From Candidatus Binatia bacterium (lineage in GTDB: Bacteria > Desulfobacterota > Binatia > HRBIN30), in the NCBI GenBank assembly GCA_036382395.1, contig DASVHW010000324.1, positions 1 to 41,232 on the forward strand: 41,232 bases of DNA, written 5' to 3'. The notes below the pieces were generated by a model. The model made no database searches, was not told the DNA's origin, and saw only the letters and a program-made list of their open reading frames with translations. The position numbers and the translations under genes are program-made. Numbering within the stretch: position 1 is the first letter of the stretch; every line of letters begins with the position of its first letter. Positions 7,658 through 15,187 of this stretch are shown piece after piece.

Positions 7658-8749
7658 ATGACCAGAGCCGCAGTGATGTACAACTACAACGAACCGCTGA
7701 AAATCGAGACCGTCGAGCTCAAACCGCCACGGGAAGACGAAATCGTCGTCAAGGTTGTGGCCAGTGGGATCTGCCATTCCGACCTATCAGTGATCAAAGG
7801 CAACTTGCCGTTGCCACCCCCAGTGGTCCTCGGCCATGAAGGCGCCGGGATCGTCGAAGAAGTCGGCAAGGGCGTAACGGACCTGAGGCCGGGCGATCAC
7901 GTCGTCCTGTCCTGGGTGCAGAGCTGCGGCAAGTGCCACTACTGTATCGCGGGGCGGACCCACCTCTGCGAGTGGGGTTATCAAGCCATGATGCAGGGCA
8001 CGGAGGGCGTGTTCCTCAAGGATGGCATGGAGATCAACCGGATGATCGGCGTCGCTTCGTTTGCCGAGCGAACCGTTGTCCGCGCTGCCGCGGCCATCAA
8101 GATTCGAGAAGACGCGCCGCTGGATAGGGCTTGCCTGGTCGGCTGCGGTGTGATGACGGGCGTAGGTGCCGTGATGAATACGGCGAAGGTCCGTCCCGGC
8201 GAGACTGTGGCGGTATTCGGTTGCGGCGGAGTTGGCTTGAACGTCATCCAGGGCGCCGCACTGTGTGGCGCCGCAAAGATCATCGCCGTGGATCTCGTCG
8301 AACAGAAGCTCAAGTGGGCGAAGGAGTTCGGGGCCACCGACCTGGTGAACGGCAAGGACGTGGATGCCCCCGACGCCATTCGCAGCCTCACGGACGGCCT
8401 CGGCGTGGATTACGCCTTCGAGGTCATCGGCGCGCCCGCTCCGATTACCCAGGCCTTCATGTCCCTCAAGCGTGGAGGCGCCGCGGTCATCGTCGGTGTC
8501 CCACTCTTCGGGCAGGAGATTTCAGTGCCGGGAGCCATGCTACCGCTGGAGGAGAAATCGCTGATCGGTTCGCTGTATGGGTCGGCAAACATGCGCCGGG
8601 ACATTCCCAACTTGATTGCGCTCTACATGCAGAAGCGGCTCAAGCTCGATGAGTTGATCTCTCGCCGCATCAAGCTCGACGACATCAACGCCGCCTTCGA
8701 CGCCATGGAAAAGGGCGAGGTAGCACGCAGCATCATCATGCACGACTAG
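7658..8749 (+). CDS. Zinc-dependent alcohol dehydrogenase
   Basis: MDR-family oxidoreductase of 363 residues. Catalytic zinc ligands are Cys39 (GICHSD), His60 (GHEGAG) and Cys163. The structural zinc loop has Cys90, 93, 96 and 104. The NAD(P)-binding GCGGVG lies at 188-193. All ligands are present, so it should be active. It resembles the class III-like branch that includes formaldehyde or thiol-adduct dehydrogenases; the substrate is not determinable. The start is set by ACGGAGG about 7 bases before the ATG. A pair of small hairpins in the gap before it (7498-7538) may end the preceding transcript; the gene appears monocistronic. Confidence 0.9.
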   Translation: MTRAAVMYNYNEPLKIETVELKPPREDEIVVKVVASGICHSDLSVIKGNLPLPPPVVLGHEGAGIVEEVGKGVTDLRPGDHVVLSWVQSCGKCHYCIAGRTHLCEWGYQAMMQGTEGVFLKDGMEINRMIGVASFAERTVVRAAAAIKIREDAPLDRACLVGCGVMTGVGAVMNTAKVRPGETVAVFGCGGVGLNVIQGAALCGAAKIIAVDLVEQKLKWAKEFGATDLVNGKDVDAPDAIRSLTDGLGVDYAFEVIGAPAPITQAFMSLKRGGAAVIVGVPLFGQEISVPGAMLPLEEKSLIGSLYGSANMRRDIPNLIALYMQKRLKLDELISRRIKLDDINAAFDAMEKGEVARSIIMHD

Positions 8750-8841
8750 ATTTAACCTTCGGCACCCGCGCCTACATCTCATGGGTCAGAGGAGGCGCGG
8801 TCCAATACCGCTTCGGTCAGTTTCCCCTGCGTAGGGAAGAA

Positions 8842-9429
8842 GTGGAACGGGCCACTGCTGTGGACGATGGGGCGCTCATTCGCGGGGCTCTCGCTGGGCG
8901 GCGGGAGGATTTCGATGCCTTGGTCGAACGCTATCAGAAAGCCCTGTACGCGTTCATCTACCGGCTCGTCCACGAGCACGCACAGGCCGCCGACATCGCG
9001 CAAATGACTTTTCTGCAGGCCTACACCCACCTCGGACAGTTTGCGGGACGCGCCAGCTTCAAAACCTGGCTGCACCAGATCGCGCTGAACCAGTGCCGGG
9101 CAGCGTATCGTGCGGCACGCGGGCGCCATCACGTATCGCTGGACGAGATGAGTGAGGCGGCTCTTCACCAGGCGCGCCTCGACACGGCGAACGCCGCCAC
9201 CGCCACAGCCGGCGGCGATGCCGGCGGGTCGGACTGGAAACCAGTCTTGGAGCGCCTGATCGCACGCCTGCCGTTACGCCAGCGGTCGGTGGTCACCCTG
9301 CGCATCTTCAGCGACTTGCCGTTCAGAGAGATCGCACGGGTCACGGGCATCAGCGAAAACGCCGCCAAGGTGAATTACCACTACGCCATCACGCACCTGC
9401 GCCAGTGGCTGCGCGAGGACGAACGATGA
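8842..9429 (+). CDS. ECF-type RNA polymerase sigma factor
   Basis: Product of 195 residues with two helical regions of the extracytoplasmic-function sigma family. Region 2 spans about 20-95 (DFDALVERYQKALYAFIYRL, then FKTWLHQIALNQCR). Region 4 spans about 135-190 (LPLRQRSVVTLRIFSDLPFREIARVTG, with a helix-turn-helix). An Ala/Gly/Thr-rich linker joins them. The start is a GTG preceded by AGGGAAG. The stop overlaps the anti-sigma start (ATGA at 9426-9429), which couples their translation. Most ECF factors activate their own operon, but I see no convincing autoregulatory promoter in the 90 bases upstream. Confidence 0.92.
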   Translation: MERATAVDDGALIRGALAGRREDFDALVERYQKALYAFIYRLVHEHAQAADIAQMTFLQAYTHLGQFAGRASFKTWLHQIALNQCRAAYRAARGRHHVSLDEMSEAALHQARLDTANAATATAGGDAGGSDWKPVLERLIARLPLRQRSVVTLRIFSDLPFREIARVTGISENAAKVNYHYAITHLRQWLREDER

Positions 9430-10061
9430 GCCGCTGGCGCTGCCGCTTCTATGCGGTGCTGCTGGTGGACTACGCTGGCGGGATGCTGGCCGACCGGCAG
9501 CGGCAAAGGCTGGAGCGCCACGTGGAACGATGTTCCGCCTGTGCGGAGGAGCTGGCGGCGCTCCGTGATGTGCCTCCTATCCTCCAAAGCTCCGTGGTTC
9601 CTGACCCCGGCGAAGAATTTTGGCGGCAGCAGCGCCAGGCGGTTGGGCAGGCGCTCCGCAGTCTGCCCACACCACAACCGAGCTGGCCGCCGGCCTGGCG
9701 GTGGGAGGATCTGCGCCTGGGTGTTTGGCGCTATCCGCTCGCCGCCACCGCCGCACTGTTGGTAGCACTGTTCGTTTATCGGTTCGCCGAGTATCCACAG
9801 ACGCCTCAGCCCACTGCGGCCGAGTCACAGTTCGCCGCACTCGACACCGACTCGCTTTTGGTAGTGCACGAACTCATGAAGGCGTTAGCGCCGCGCTACG
9901 AACAGATGCCCCAAATTCCACCCGACGACGACACGTTACTGGCCGCGCTTTCGGCCGGAGATCTCGTCGGCGTCAATCCGTCGCCGGAAGCACCACAGGT
10001 AACGGATCTGACGGAGACTGAGCTGGAGGGAATTGGCAAGCTGGTCGGCGAACTCGGCTAA
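9426..10061 (+). CDS. Zinc-finger anti-sigma factor, single-pass membrane protein
   Basis: Product of 211 residues. The N-terminal anti-sigma domain carries the H-x3-C-x2-C signature (His32, Cys36, Cys39) that binds zinc and holds an ECF sigma factor at the membrane. A single membrane segment at about 103-120 follows, then an acidic periplasmic part. The ATGA overlap with the sigma gene, and the periplasmic CpxP-like gene 32 bases downstream, indicate a sigma/anti-sigma/sensor unit. The signal is unknown. Confidence 0.88.
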   Translation: MSRWRCRFYAVLLVDYAGGMLADRQRQRLERHVERCSACAEELAALRDVPPILQSSVVPDPGEEFWRQQRQAVGQALRSLPTPQPSWPPAWRWEDLRLGVWRYPLAATAALLVALFVYRFAEYPQTPQPTAAESQFAALDTDSLLVVHELMKALAPRYEQMPQIPPDDDTLLAALSAGDLVGVNPSPEAPQVTDLTETELEGIGKLVGELG

Positions 10062-10093
10062 CCGGCACTTCTGCGCTTGCATACGGAGGAGTC

Positions 10094-10600
10094 ATGAAAC
10101 GAATTCAATTGACCATCGTGTTGCTGGGGTTAGTGGTCGTACCGCTCTGTGTATCAGCCCAACCGCCGGCAGAGGGACCGGGACGGGATCGCGCCCGCAC
10201 GTTTCTGGTGTTGCGGATTGCCGACGCCCTGAAGCTCAACGAGCAAGAGGCGCTCAAGGTCAGCAACGTGATCCGTCAGTCCGACGACCATCGGCGTGAG
10301 CTGGTGCAGCGACGGCAAACTCTGGAACAGCGGTTGCGCGAAGCACTCGCCAAGCAGCCGCTGGACGCACCGACGCTCACCACGCTCATCACCGAAGGCA
10401 ACGACATCGATCAGAAGCTGGCGATGGTGCCGGAGGAGAGCTTTCGTGAGCTACAGAAAATATTGACGGTGGAACAGCAGGCGAAGCTGATGCTGTTCCG
10501 GCGCGAGTTACAGGGCGAGATTCGCCGCGCCCTGCAGGGTCACCGTCCCGCTGGCGGCCGCAAGGGCCGTGGCGCCGCCGGTGGCCCGCCATCTGACTAG
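10094..10600 (+). CDS. Periplasmic Spy/CpxP-like protein, probable stress sensor
   Basis: Product of 168 residues with a Sec signal peptide, probably cleaved after VSA near residue 22. The mature part is an antiparallel helical hairpin with two degenerate LTxxQ-type motifs (LKLNEQEALKV and LTVEQQAKLMLF), as in Spy, CpxP and the metal sensors CnrX/ZraP. The ribosome binding site GGAGG is strong. As third gene after an ECF sigma factor and its anti-sigma factor, it could present envelope or metal stress to the anti-sigma factor, like CnrX, or be a chaperone target of the regulon. The tail is rich in Gly and Arg. Confidence 0.8.
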   Translation: MKRIQLTIVLLGLVVVPLCVSAQPPAEGPGRDRARTFLVLRIADALKLNEQEALKVSNVIRQSDDHRRELVQRRQTLEQRLREALAKQPLDAPTLTTLITEGNDIDQKLAMVPEESFRELQKILTVEQQAKLMLFRRELQGEIRRALQGHRPAGGRKGRGAAGGPPSD

Positions 10601-10614
10601 GGCGCAGCACGCCC

Positions 10615-11442
10615 CTACGGGGCAGGCGGGGCAACCGACCACAGGCTGGCTGACGCCCGCGGGAGGGAGGCGGGATCGAACAGGTCGGACGGAACATTGC
10701 TGCGCTCGCCCCAGCGTAACCTGAAGGCGGCGCGCGTACGCAACTTGAATGTTTCCATGGAAATGGTCGTCGGCATCCATTTCCGACCGATCAAGACATA
10801 GTCACTGTGGCGGCCCATCTTGACGAGGTTGCTGAGCGTGTCGCGGTAGTACAGTGTCTTGAGCGGCACCTTCTTCTGCCGGTCGAAGGTGATGACCTCC
10901 AAGCTGTACTGCGATACCTTGGGGACCAGCATCACCGTAAGCTCGGTCGCGGAGTCGTCGGCGATGCGCGGCTGCGTGTAGTGCGACAGCCGGAACGGTT
11001 CCAAGTCCTCACGCGTGAAATCACTCTCCGCAAAACTGGCATCCGGCGCGAAGTTATCCCCACGGGTTGCGCCCGCCTTGCGGTAAAATGCCTGGCCGCT
11101 GGTGTACAGCAGCAGCGTTTTGATTCCTTCCTGCTGCAGCTCGATGAACGCGTCGGCAGCCGGGCGGATCACCAGCGCCACCTGATCCCGCCGGGTCCCC
11201 TCCGGGGAGGTCACCTCGAACTGGCCGTCGCCCCGCACTGGCACCGTCACCCGTGCCGCCTCCTCCGCCTCCCGAAGGAACTGCTCCAGATTGAGCGTGT
11301 CGGCCAAGACGGGACCGACCGGGAGTGCGCAGAGCAACACGAGAATCAGGGCCCACACCAGCGCGCCCAGAGAGGAGGTGCACGCAGCGCACCCGGCGTT
11401 CACCGGTATTGCATTCCCGGTTCCCCGTTCGCTGTTTTTCAT
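10615..11442 (-). CDS. Outer membrane lipoprotein-sorting protein homologue (LolA-like)
   Basis: Product of 275 residues with a signal peptide (core ALVWALILVLLCALP, cleavage near VLA/DT). The mature part resembles COG2834 proteins, with the recurring pattern of a short strand, an FTREDLEPF segment and a beta-rich C-terminal half ending near KWMPTTISME. Such proteins have a lipoprotein-carrier fold but are distinct from housekeeping LolA, and are often linked to transporters. A GGAGG lies 11 bases before the ATG. The first 16 residues (MKNSERGTGNAIPVNA) are encoded by a heptad repeat (11397-11439), so the N-terminus is partly repeat-derived. It lies in the same direction as hemQ, 30 bases downstream of it. 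Confidence 0.75.
   Translation of the reverse strand: MKNSERGTGNAIPVNAGCAACTSSLGALVWALILVLLCALPVGPVLADTLNLEQFLREAEEAARVTVPVRGDGQFEVTSPEGTRRDQVALVIRPAADAFIELQQEGIKTLLLYTSGQAFYRKAGATRGDNFAPDASFAESDFTREDLEPFRLSHYTQPRIADDSATELTVMLVPKVSQYSLEVITFDRQKKVPLKTLYYRDTLSNLVKMGRHSDYVLIGRKWMPTTISMETFKLRTRAAFRLRWGERSNVPSDLFDPASLPRASASLWSVAPPAP
11397..11439. repeat. Single-arm heptad repeat inside a signal-peptide region
   Basis: On the plus strand the words CGTTCAC, CATTCCC, GGTTCCC, CGTTCGC and TGTTTTT follow at 7-nt steps, with one 8-nt interruption. No facing arm is seen. It overlaps the start of the LolA-like coding region on the minus strand. Confidence 0.55.
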
Positions 11443-11472
11443 GGTCGTCCGCGCCTCCGAGCCGGCATCCTG

Positions 11473-12294
11473 CTACAGCTTCAATACCGCGGCTAGCTGC
11501 TCCGGCTGGAAGCGAGCGCCAATGTAGAACGAACCGAACAGACCGTACAGGGCACTGGCCGGATCGTAGCGCAGCTCGTAGACGATGTCGCGGATTGCCC
11601 TGATATCGCGCGAGAACAGCGTCACCCCCCATTCCCAATCGTCAATGCCGGTGCACGTGGTGATCAGCTGTGTCACGCGGTCGGCAAAGCGCCGGGCCCC
11701 TTCGCCGTGTCCGATCATGTACCGTTTGCGGGCATCGAAACCCAGGCGATACCAGTTGTTCGGTTCCTGGCGTGACTTGGCCATCGGGTAGAAGCACAGG
11801 ATCGGGTAATTGTCCGGCAGCTGCGGATGCAGGCGCGACTCGGCGTACATCATGGTGCGCTTACGCAAGGCGGCCAAGCGCGTGGCAAACTCGGGCGCCG
11901 CCGGATCGAGCTTCTGCTCGGTGGTGAGCTGCTTGGTCCAGTCGATTTCATTCGTGATGTATTCACTCGCTTCCGTGAGCGACAGGAACGAGTACGCCGG
12001 CACCAGGCACGAACCGAATGCGCCAGCGGGAATCTCCTGGCTCAGTTGCTGAATTCGCCAGAGATCGGGGTGGATGGCCATGAAGCCGATCTCGCATTTC
12101 GTCACGCCCGCGAAGGAAATCAACTGCAGGCCGTCTTCACGGGTTCGGTCATCGAGCCAGCTACTGAACTCGCTGATCGCTGCCTCGCGCTCGGCACCGG
12201 TAAAGCCCTGCCAGCGGGCGCGATCGATCCGATAGAAAAGATGGATGACGGTCCATCCAACCGATTGCACCAAACCTCGTGGGTCTTCACTCAT
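11473..12294 (-). CDS. hemQ: Chlorite dismutase family protein, probable coproheme decarboxylase (HemQ)
   Basis: Product of 273 residues from the ATG at 12294, which has GAGGAG upstream; an upstream start at 12333 is less likely. The C-terminal heme-binding half shows the HemQ pattern: YPMAKSR, NWYRLGFDARKRYMIGHGEG with the probable proximal histidine His196, and GIDDWEWGVTLFS. HemQ converts iron-coproporphyrin III to heme b in the coproporphyrin-dependent pathway. True chlorite dismutases have a conserved distal arginine that cannot be judged by eye here. No other heme gene is nearby. Confidence 0.87.
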   Translation of the reverse strand: MSEDPRGLVQSVGWTVIHLFYRIDRARWQGFTGAEREAAISEFSSWLDDRTREDGLQLISFAGVTKCEIGFMAIHPDLWRIQQLSQEIPAGAFGSCLVPAYSFLSLTEASEYITNEIDWTKQLTTEQKLDPAAPEFATRLAALRKRTMMYAESRLHPQLPDNYPILCFYPMAKSRQEPNNWYRLGFDARKRYMIGHGEGARRFADRVTQLITTCTGIDDWEWGVTLFSRDIRAIRDIVYELRYDPASALYGLFGSFYIGARFQPEQLAAVLKL

Positions 12295-12396
12295 GACGCA
12301 ACTCCTCGCCAACCACCGTAGCGCACAGTGCAATCATCATCGCACTCGAAGCAGGGACGCTCAAGTTCTGACGCGAGGCGACGCCTCAGACCGACG

Positions 12397-12471
12397 AGGC
12401 CGTGGCCTGGCGCATATAGCCTATGGCGGATGGTTGGAGGAGCCCCTGGGCAATAGGCCATACGCCCTATG
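12397..12471. repeat. Palindrome plus heptad hairpin (copy B)
   Basis: AGGCC-GT-GGCCT (12397-12408) is followed by CATATAG, CCTATGG and CGGATGG (12413-12433), a 17-base loop, then CAATAGG, CCATACG and CCCTATG (12451-12471). Order and words match copy A at 1493-1578, so these are two members of one dispersed element. It lies between the foldase gene and hemQ, both on the minus strand. A further small hairpin GAGGCG-A-CGCCTC lies at about 12375-12387. Confidence 0.75.
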
Positions 12472-12585
12472 TCAGGGCGTGAGGCCGCTCCCGGTTGGGT
12501 CGCCCTTCGACGTCGCTCAGGACATGCTTCGGGCGGTCCGATGACACTCGACTCAAGCGCGGTGAGTTTCGATCACCAAGCCACG

Positions 12586-14538
12586 CTAGCGGCCGCGCCG
12601 TCCACCGCCGTCGAGCTCGCGGCCGGTGTCCGCAACGGTAGCGAGGAAATCGTCATTGCGCTCGATCGCCGCGTGCGCGATCAGGTAATTGAAGAACTGC
12701 TCAATCGCCTCGGTTTTGCGCCGCTCCTCGGCCTGCTTGATCAGCTTGTCCTTCTCGCCGTTGAATTTCTCGTCATCAGCGGGGATGCGCTCTTTCAGTA
12801 CCGCGACGATGCTGCCTCCAGCCACGGCATACACGGACGGGGCGACCGGCTTTTCCGGTGTGAGGCGGAACGCATCCTTCTTCAGCTCCGGCGAAGTGCC
12901 GGCCTTAGGTACGGAGGAGACTTGCCGCGAAAAGGGTCCGGTTTCGTCCACTGTGGCATGATGTGCCTTGGCGACGGCATTGATATCCGGGTTTTTCTGC
13001 AACTCCGCCAGCGCCGTTTCGGCGGTGCTCTTCGCCAAGGCATCGGCGCGCTCAGTCCGCGCGGCACTTTCCACGCGGTCTCGGATCTCGGAGAGTTCCG
13101 GCAGGCGCGACGGGAGCTTCTCCGCTACCCGAAACACCAAGAAGCCCTTGGGCGTGTCGATCACCGGTCCAACGTCGCCGGCAGCGGCGGCAAAGGCGGC
13201 CTTGGCGACACCCGGGTCGCGGCCGATTCCCGCAATCGCCTCATTTTGCGCAAAAGGCGACGGCGTGGCGAGGCTCAGCGCGGCAGCCTGGGCCACGCTG
13301 GTCAGCGTCTCACCCCCGGCAACCTTGGCTCGGGCCGCTTCGGCCCGGGCGCGCGCGAGCTCGCGTGCTTTCTCTTGCCTCAGCTTGGCAACGATTTGCG
13401 GCCGCACCTCGTCGAGCGTTTGGGTACGAGCCTCCTCTTTCCCTTCGACCTTGATGATGTGCAGGCCGAACGGCGATTCGACGAGGTCGCTGGTTTCCCC
13501 CGGGGCCAGCGCGAAGGCGGCTTGTTCGAAGGGCGGCACCATCTTGCCCCGCGAAAAAGATCCCAAGTCACCGCCCTGGGCGGCACTGGCGTCCTCGGAA
13601 TACTGCTTGGCAAGCGCGGCAAAATCCCCGCCGGCCTTCACCTTCGTCAGCACCTCTTCGGCGTGCTTGCGGACGTTCGCCTTCTCTTGGTCGTTGGCGT
13701 CGGGCGCGTAGCGCAGCAGGATGTGTCGCGCCTGTACCTGCTCTGGTTTTTCGTACTCGGCGACGTGCTCGTCGTAATAGCCTTTGGCATCGGCATCCGA
13801 GATCTGCGCCTCAGCGGCGAATTTCTCCGGCTCGTACAACACGTGCTCGATGCGTACTCGCTCGGGCTCGCGCCACGTCTCTCGGTTCTTATCAAAGTAC
13901 GCCTGCAGGTCCTGGTCGGTGAGCTTCACCTCCGGCACAAAGCCCGATGCGTCCAGCTTGATGAAGCGCAGGTTCACCGTTTCGTTCTCGAATCGGTAGC
14001 GCTCACGGACCTCGGCCTCGCTGACGTGCACGCCGGCGAGGATGAGATTCTGCAGCCTGTCCACCAGCAACTCGTTCTGCTTGGAGTCCTCGAATTCGCC
14101 CGGCGTAATGCGGTTGGCCCGCAGGACGCGCAGATACAGGTCCTTGCTGAAGCGGCGATCCTGTTGAAAGGCCGGCATGCCGGCAATGGCGTCGCGCACT
14201 TCGGAATCGCCGACGCTCAACCCGAGACGTTGGGCCTCTTGGCGCATGAGGTTGACGCGGATCAACTGATCCACCGCCTTCCCCTTCAAATCGATGGCCT
14301 TCATCAACTCGGGCTTGAAATTGTCCTTGTAGATATCCTGGTAGAGCCGCAGGAGATTGTTATAGGCGCGGTAGAAATCCGACGGTGGGATCGCGTCCTT
14401 GTTGACCCGCGCAACAAACTGCGCCTTCTCGCCACCAACGATGCCGCCCATGCCCCAGAAGATGAAGACGACGACAATGGCGACGAAAATGAACTTGACC
14501 CACGCCGCGTCGGCGTTTCGACGAATGAACTTTAGCAC
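12586..14538 (-). CDS. PpiD/SurA-type peptidyl-prolyl cis-trans isomerase
   Basis: Periplasmic folding factor of 650 residues anchored in the inner membrane. The N-terminus FIRRNADAAWVKFIFVAIVVVFIFWGMG is a PpiD-like membrane anchor (about 10-32). A SurA-N-like helical domain follows to about 200, and a parvulin domain lies at about 268-366 (RHILLRYAP, GGDLGSFSRGKMVPPFEQAAF, SPFGLHIIKV). A long C-terminal region completes it. The start is taken as the GTG at 14538, with GAGG about 10 bases upstream, because it matches PpiD N-termini. The frame stays open to 14841 but would run into the tRNA-Ser gene; ATG codons at 14574 and 14580 lack good binding sites. Confidence 0.88.
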   Translation of the reverse strand: MLKFIRRNADAAWVKFIFVAIVVVFIFWGMGGIVGGEKAQFVARVNKDAIPPSDFYRAYNNLLRLYQDIYKDNFKPELMKAIDLKGKAVDQLIRVNLMRQEAQRLGLSVGDSEVRDAIAGMPAFQQDRRFSKDLYLRVLRANRITPGEFEDSKQNELLVDRLQNLILAGVHVSEAEVRERYRFENETVNLRFIKLDASGFVPEVKLTDQDLQAYFDKNRETWREPERVRIEHVLYEPEKFAAEAQISDADAKGYYDEHVAEYEKPEQVQARHILLRYAPDANDQEKANVRKHAEEVLTKVKAGGDFAALAKQYSEDASAAQGGDLGSFSRGKMVPPFEQAAFALAPGETSDLVESPFGLHIIKVEGKEEARTQTLDEVRPQIVAKLRQEKARELARARAEAARAKVAGGETLTSVAQAAALSLATPSPFAQNEAIAGIGRDPGVAKAAFAAAAGDVGPVIDTPKGFLVFRVAEKLPSRLPELSEIRDRVESAARTERADALAKSTAETALAELQKNPDINAVAKAHHATVDETGPFSRQVSSVPKAGTSPELKKDAFRLTPEKPVAPSVYAVAGGSIVAVLKERIPADDEKFNGEKDKLIKQAEERRKTEAIEQFFNYLIAHAAIERNDDFLATVADTGRELDGGGRRGR

Positions 14539-14786
14539 CAGGATTGCCCTCGGCGGGGGACGATAGATGACCATCTCCATAAAATCAATTGCACGGGGCA
14601 ACCCGCGCCGGGGCCCAGTCCAACATTTGCGGCTGGACAGTCCCTCGCCGGAGCGTTCCAGCCGTGCCTTGACGGCGAACGCCGGAGGCAGGAAGGCCCG
14701 GCACAGGTCTCCAACATTCGGCAGCGACGGGTTATCAACAGTTGCTTCGCGTCGTGAAATGCGGGAAACTCCTTGAGTCCACGTGC

Positions 14787-14872
<86 letters not shown>

Positions 14873-14979
14873 TTTTTTGCCGGCTAGCCGGGGAGTTCAC
14901 CGCCACTGGACGCACGCCTTGAGACATGCGAACATCAGTGCACGTCGGCAACGGCGCAATAGGAGTGGTGGTCAGTGGC

Positions 14980-15081
14980 GATAGCTAGGTCCCGCGCAAG
15001 AGGGCGTCGCGAACCCCGTCAGATCCGGAAGGAAGCAGCGGTACCGATTGCTTCTCTGTGCCGCGGGGAAACCTAGCTATC
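14980..15081 (+). ncRNA. ffs: Signal recognition particle RNA, small bacterial (4.5S) type
   Basis: The conserved Ffh-binding domain is plain: GTCAGATCCGGAAGGAAGCAG with the facing strand (15019-15060). The outer ends GATAGCTAGGT (14980-14990) and ACCTAGCTATC (15071-15081) are perfect complements, giving the usual long single hairpin of about 100 nt without an Alu domain. Its place between tRNA-Ser and dnaX is a known arrangement in several bacterial groups. Confidence 0.95.
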
Positions 15082-15099
15082 ACTAGTGGTCACCGCTCG

Positions 15100-15185
15100 C
15101 ATATGGCTGATGGCATATGGCTTATGGTCACAAAGAAAAGAAACCTGTGGCGGACGGTCGAGCGATAAGCCATAAGCCATAAGCC
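15100..15185. repeat. Heptad hairpin ending two bases before the dnaX start (copy C)
   Basis: The left arm has CATATGG, CTGATGG, CATATGG and CTTATGG (15100-15127); the right arm has CGATAAG and two copies of CCATAAG (15163-15183). The arms are complementary over most words. The right arm ends just before the dnaX ATG at 15188 and takes the place where a ribosome binding site should be; none is visible. It could end the SRP RNA transcript or shape dnaX translation. Confidence 0.8.
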
Positions 15186-15187
15186 AA

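Noticed and set aside
12469-14535. 688-codon plus-strand frame
   Set aside because: It lies antisense to the foldase gene and its product has shadow-type composition with no motif, while the minus-strand product has a clear parvulin domain and membrane anchor.
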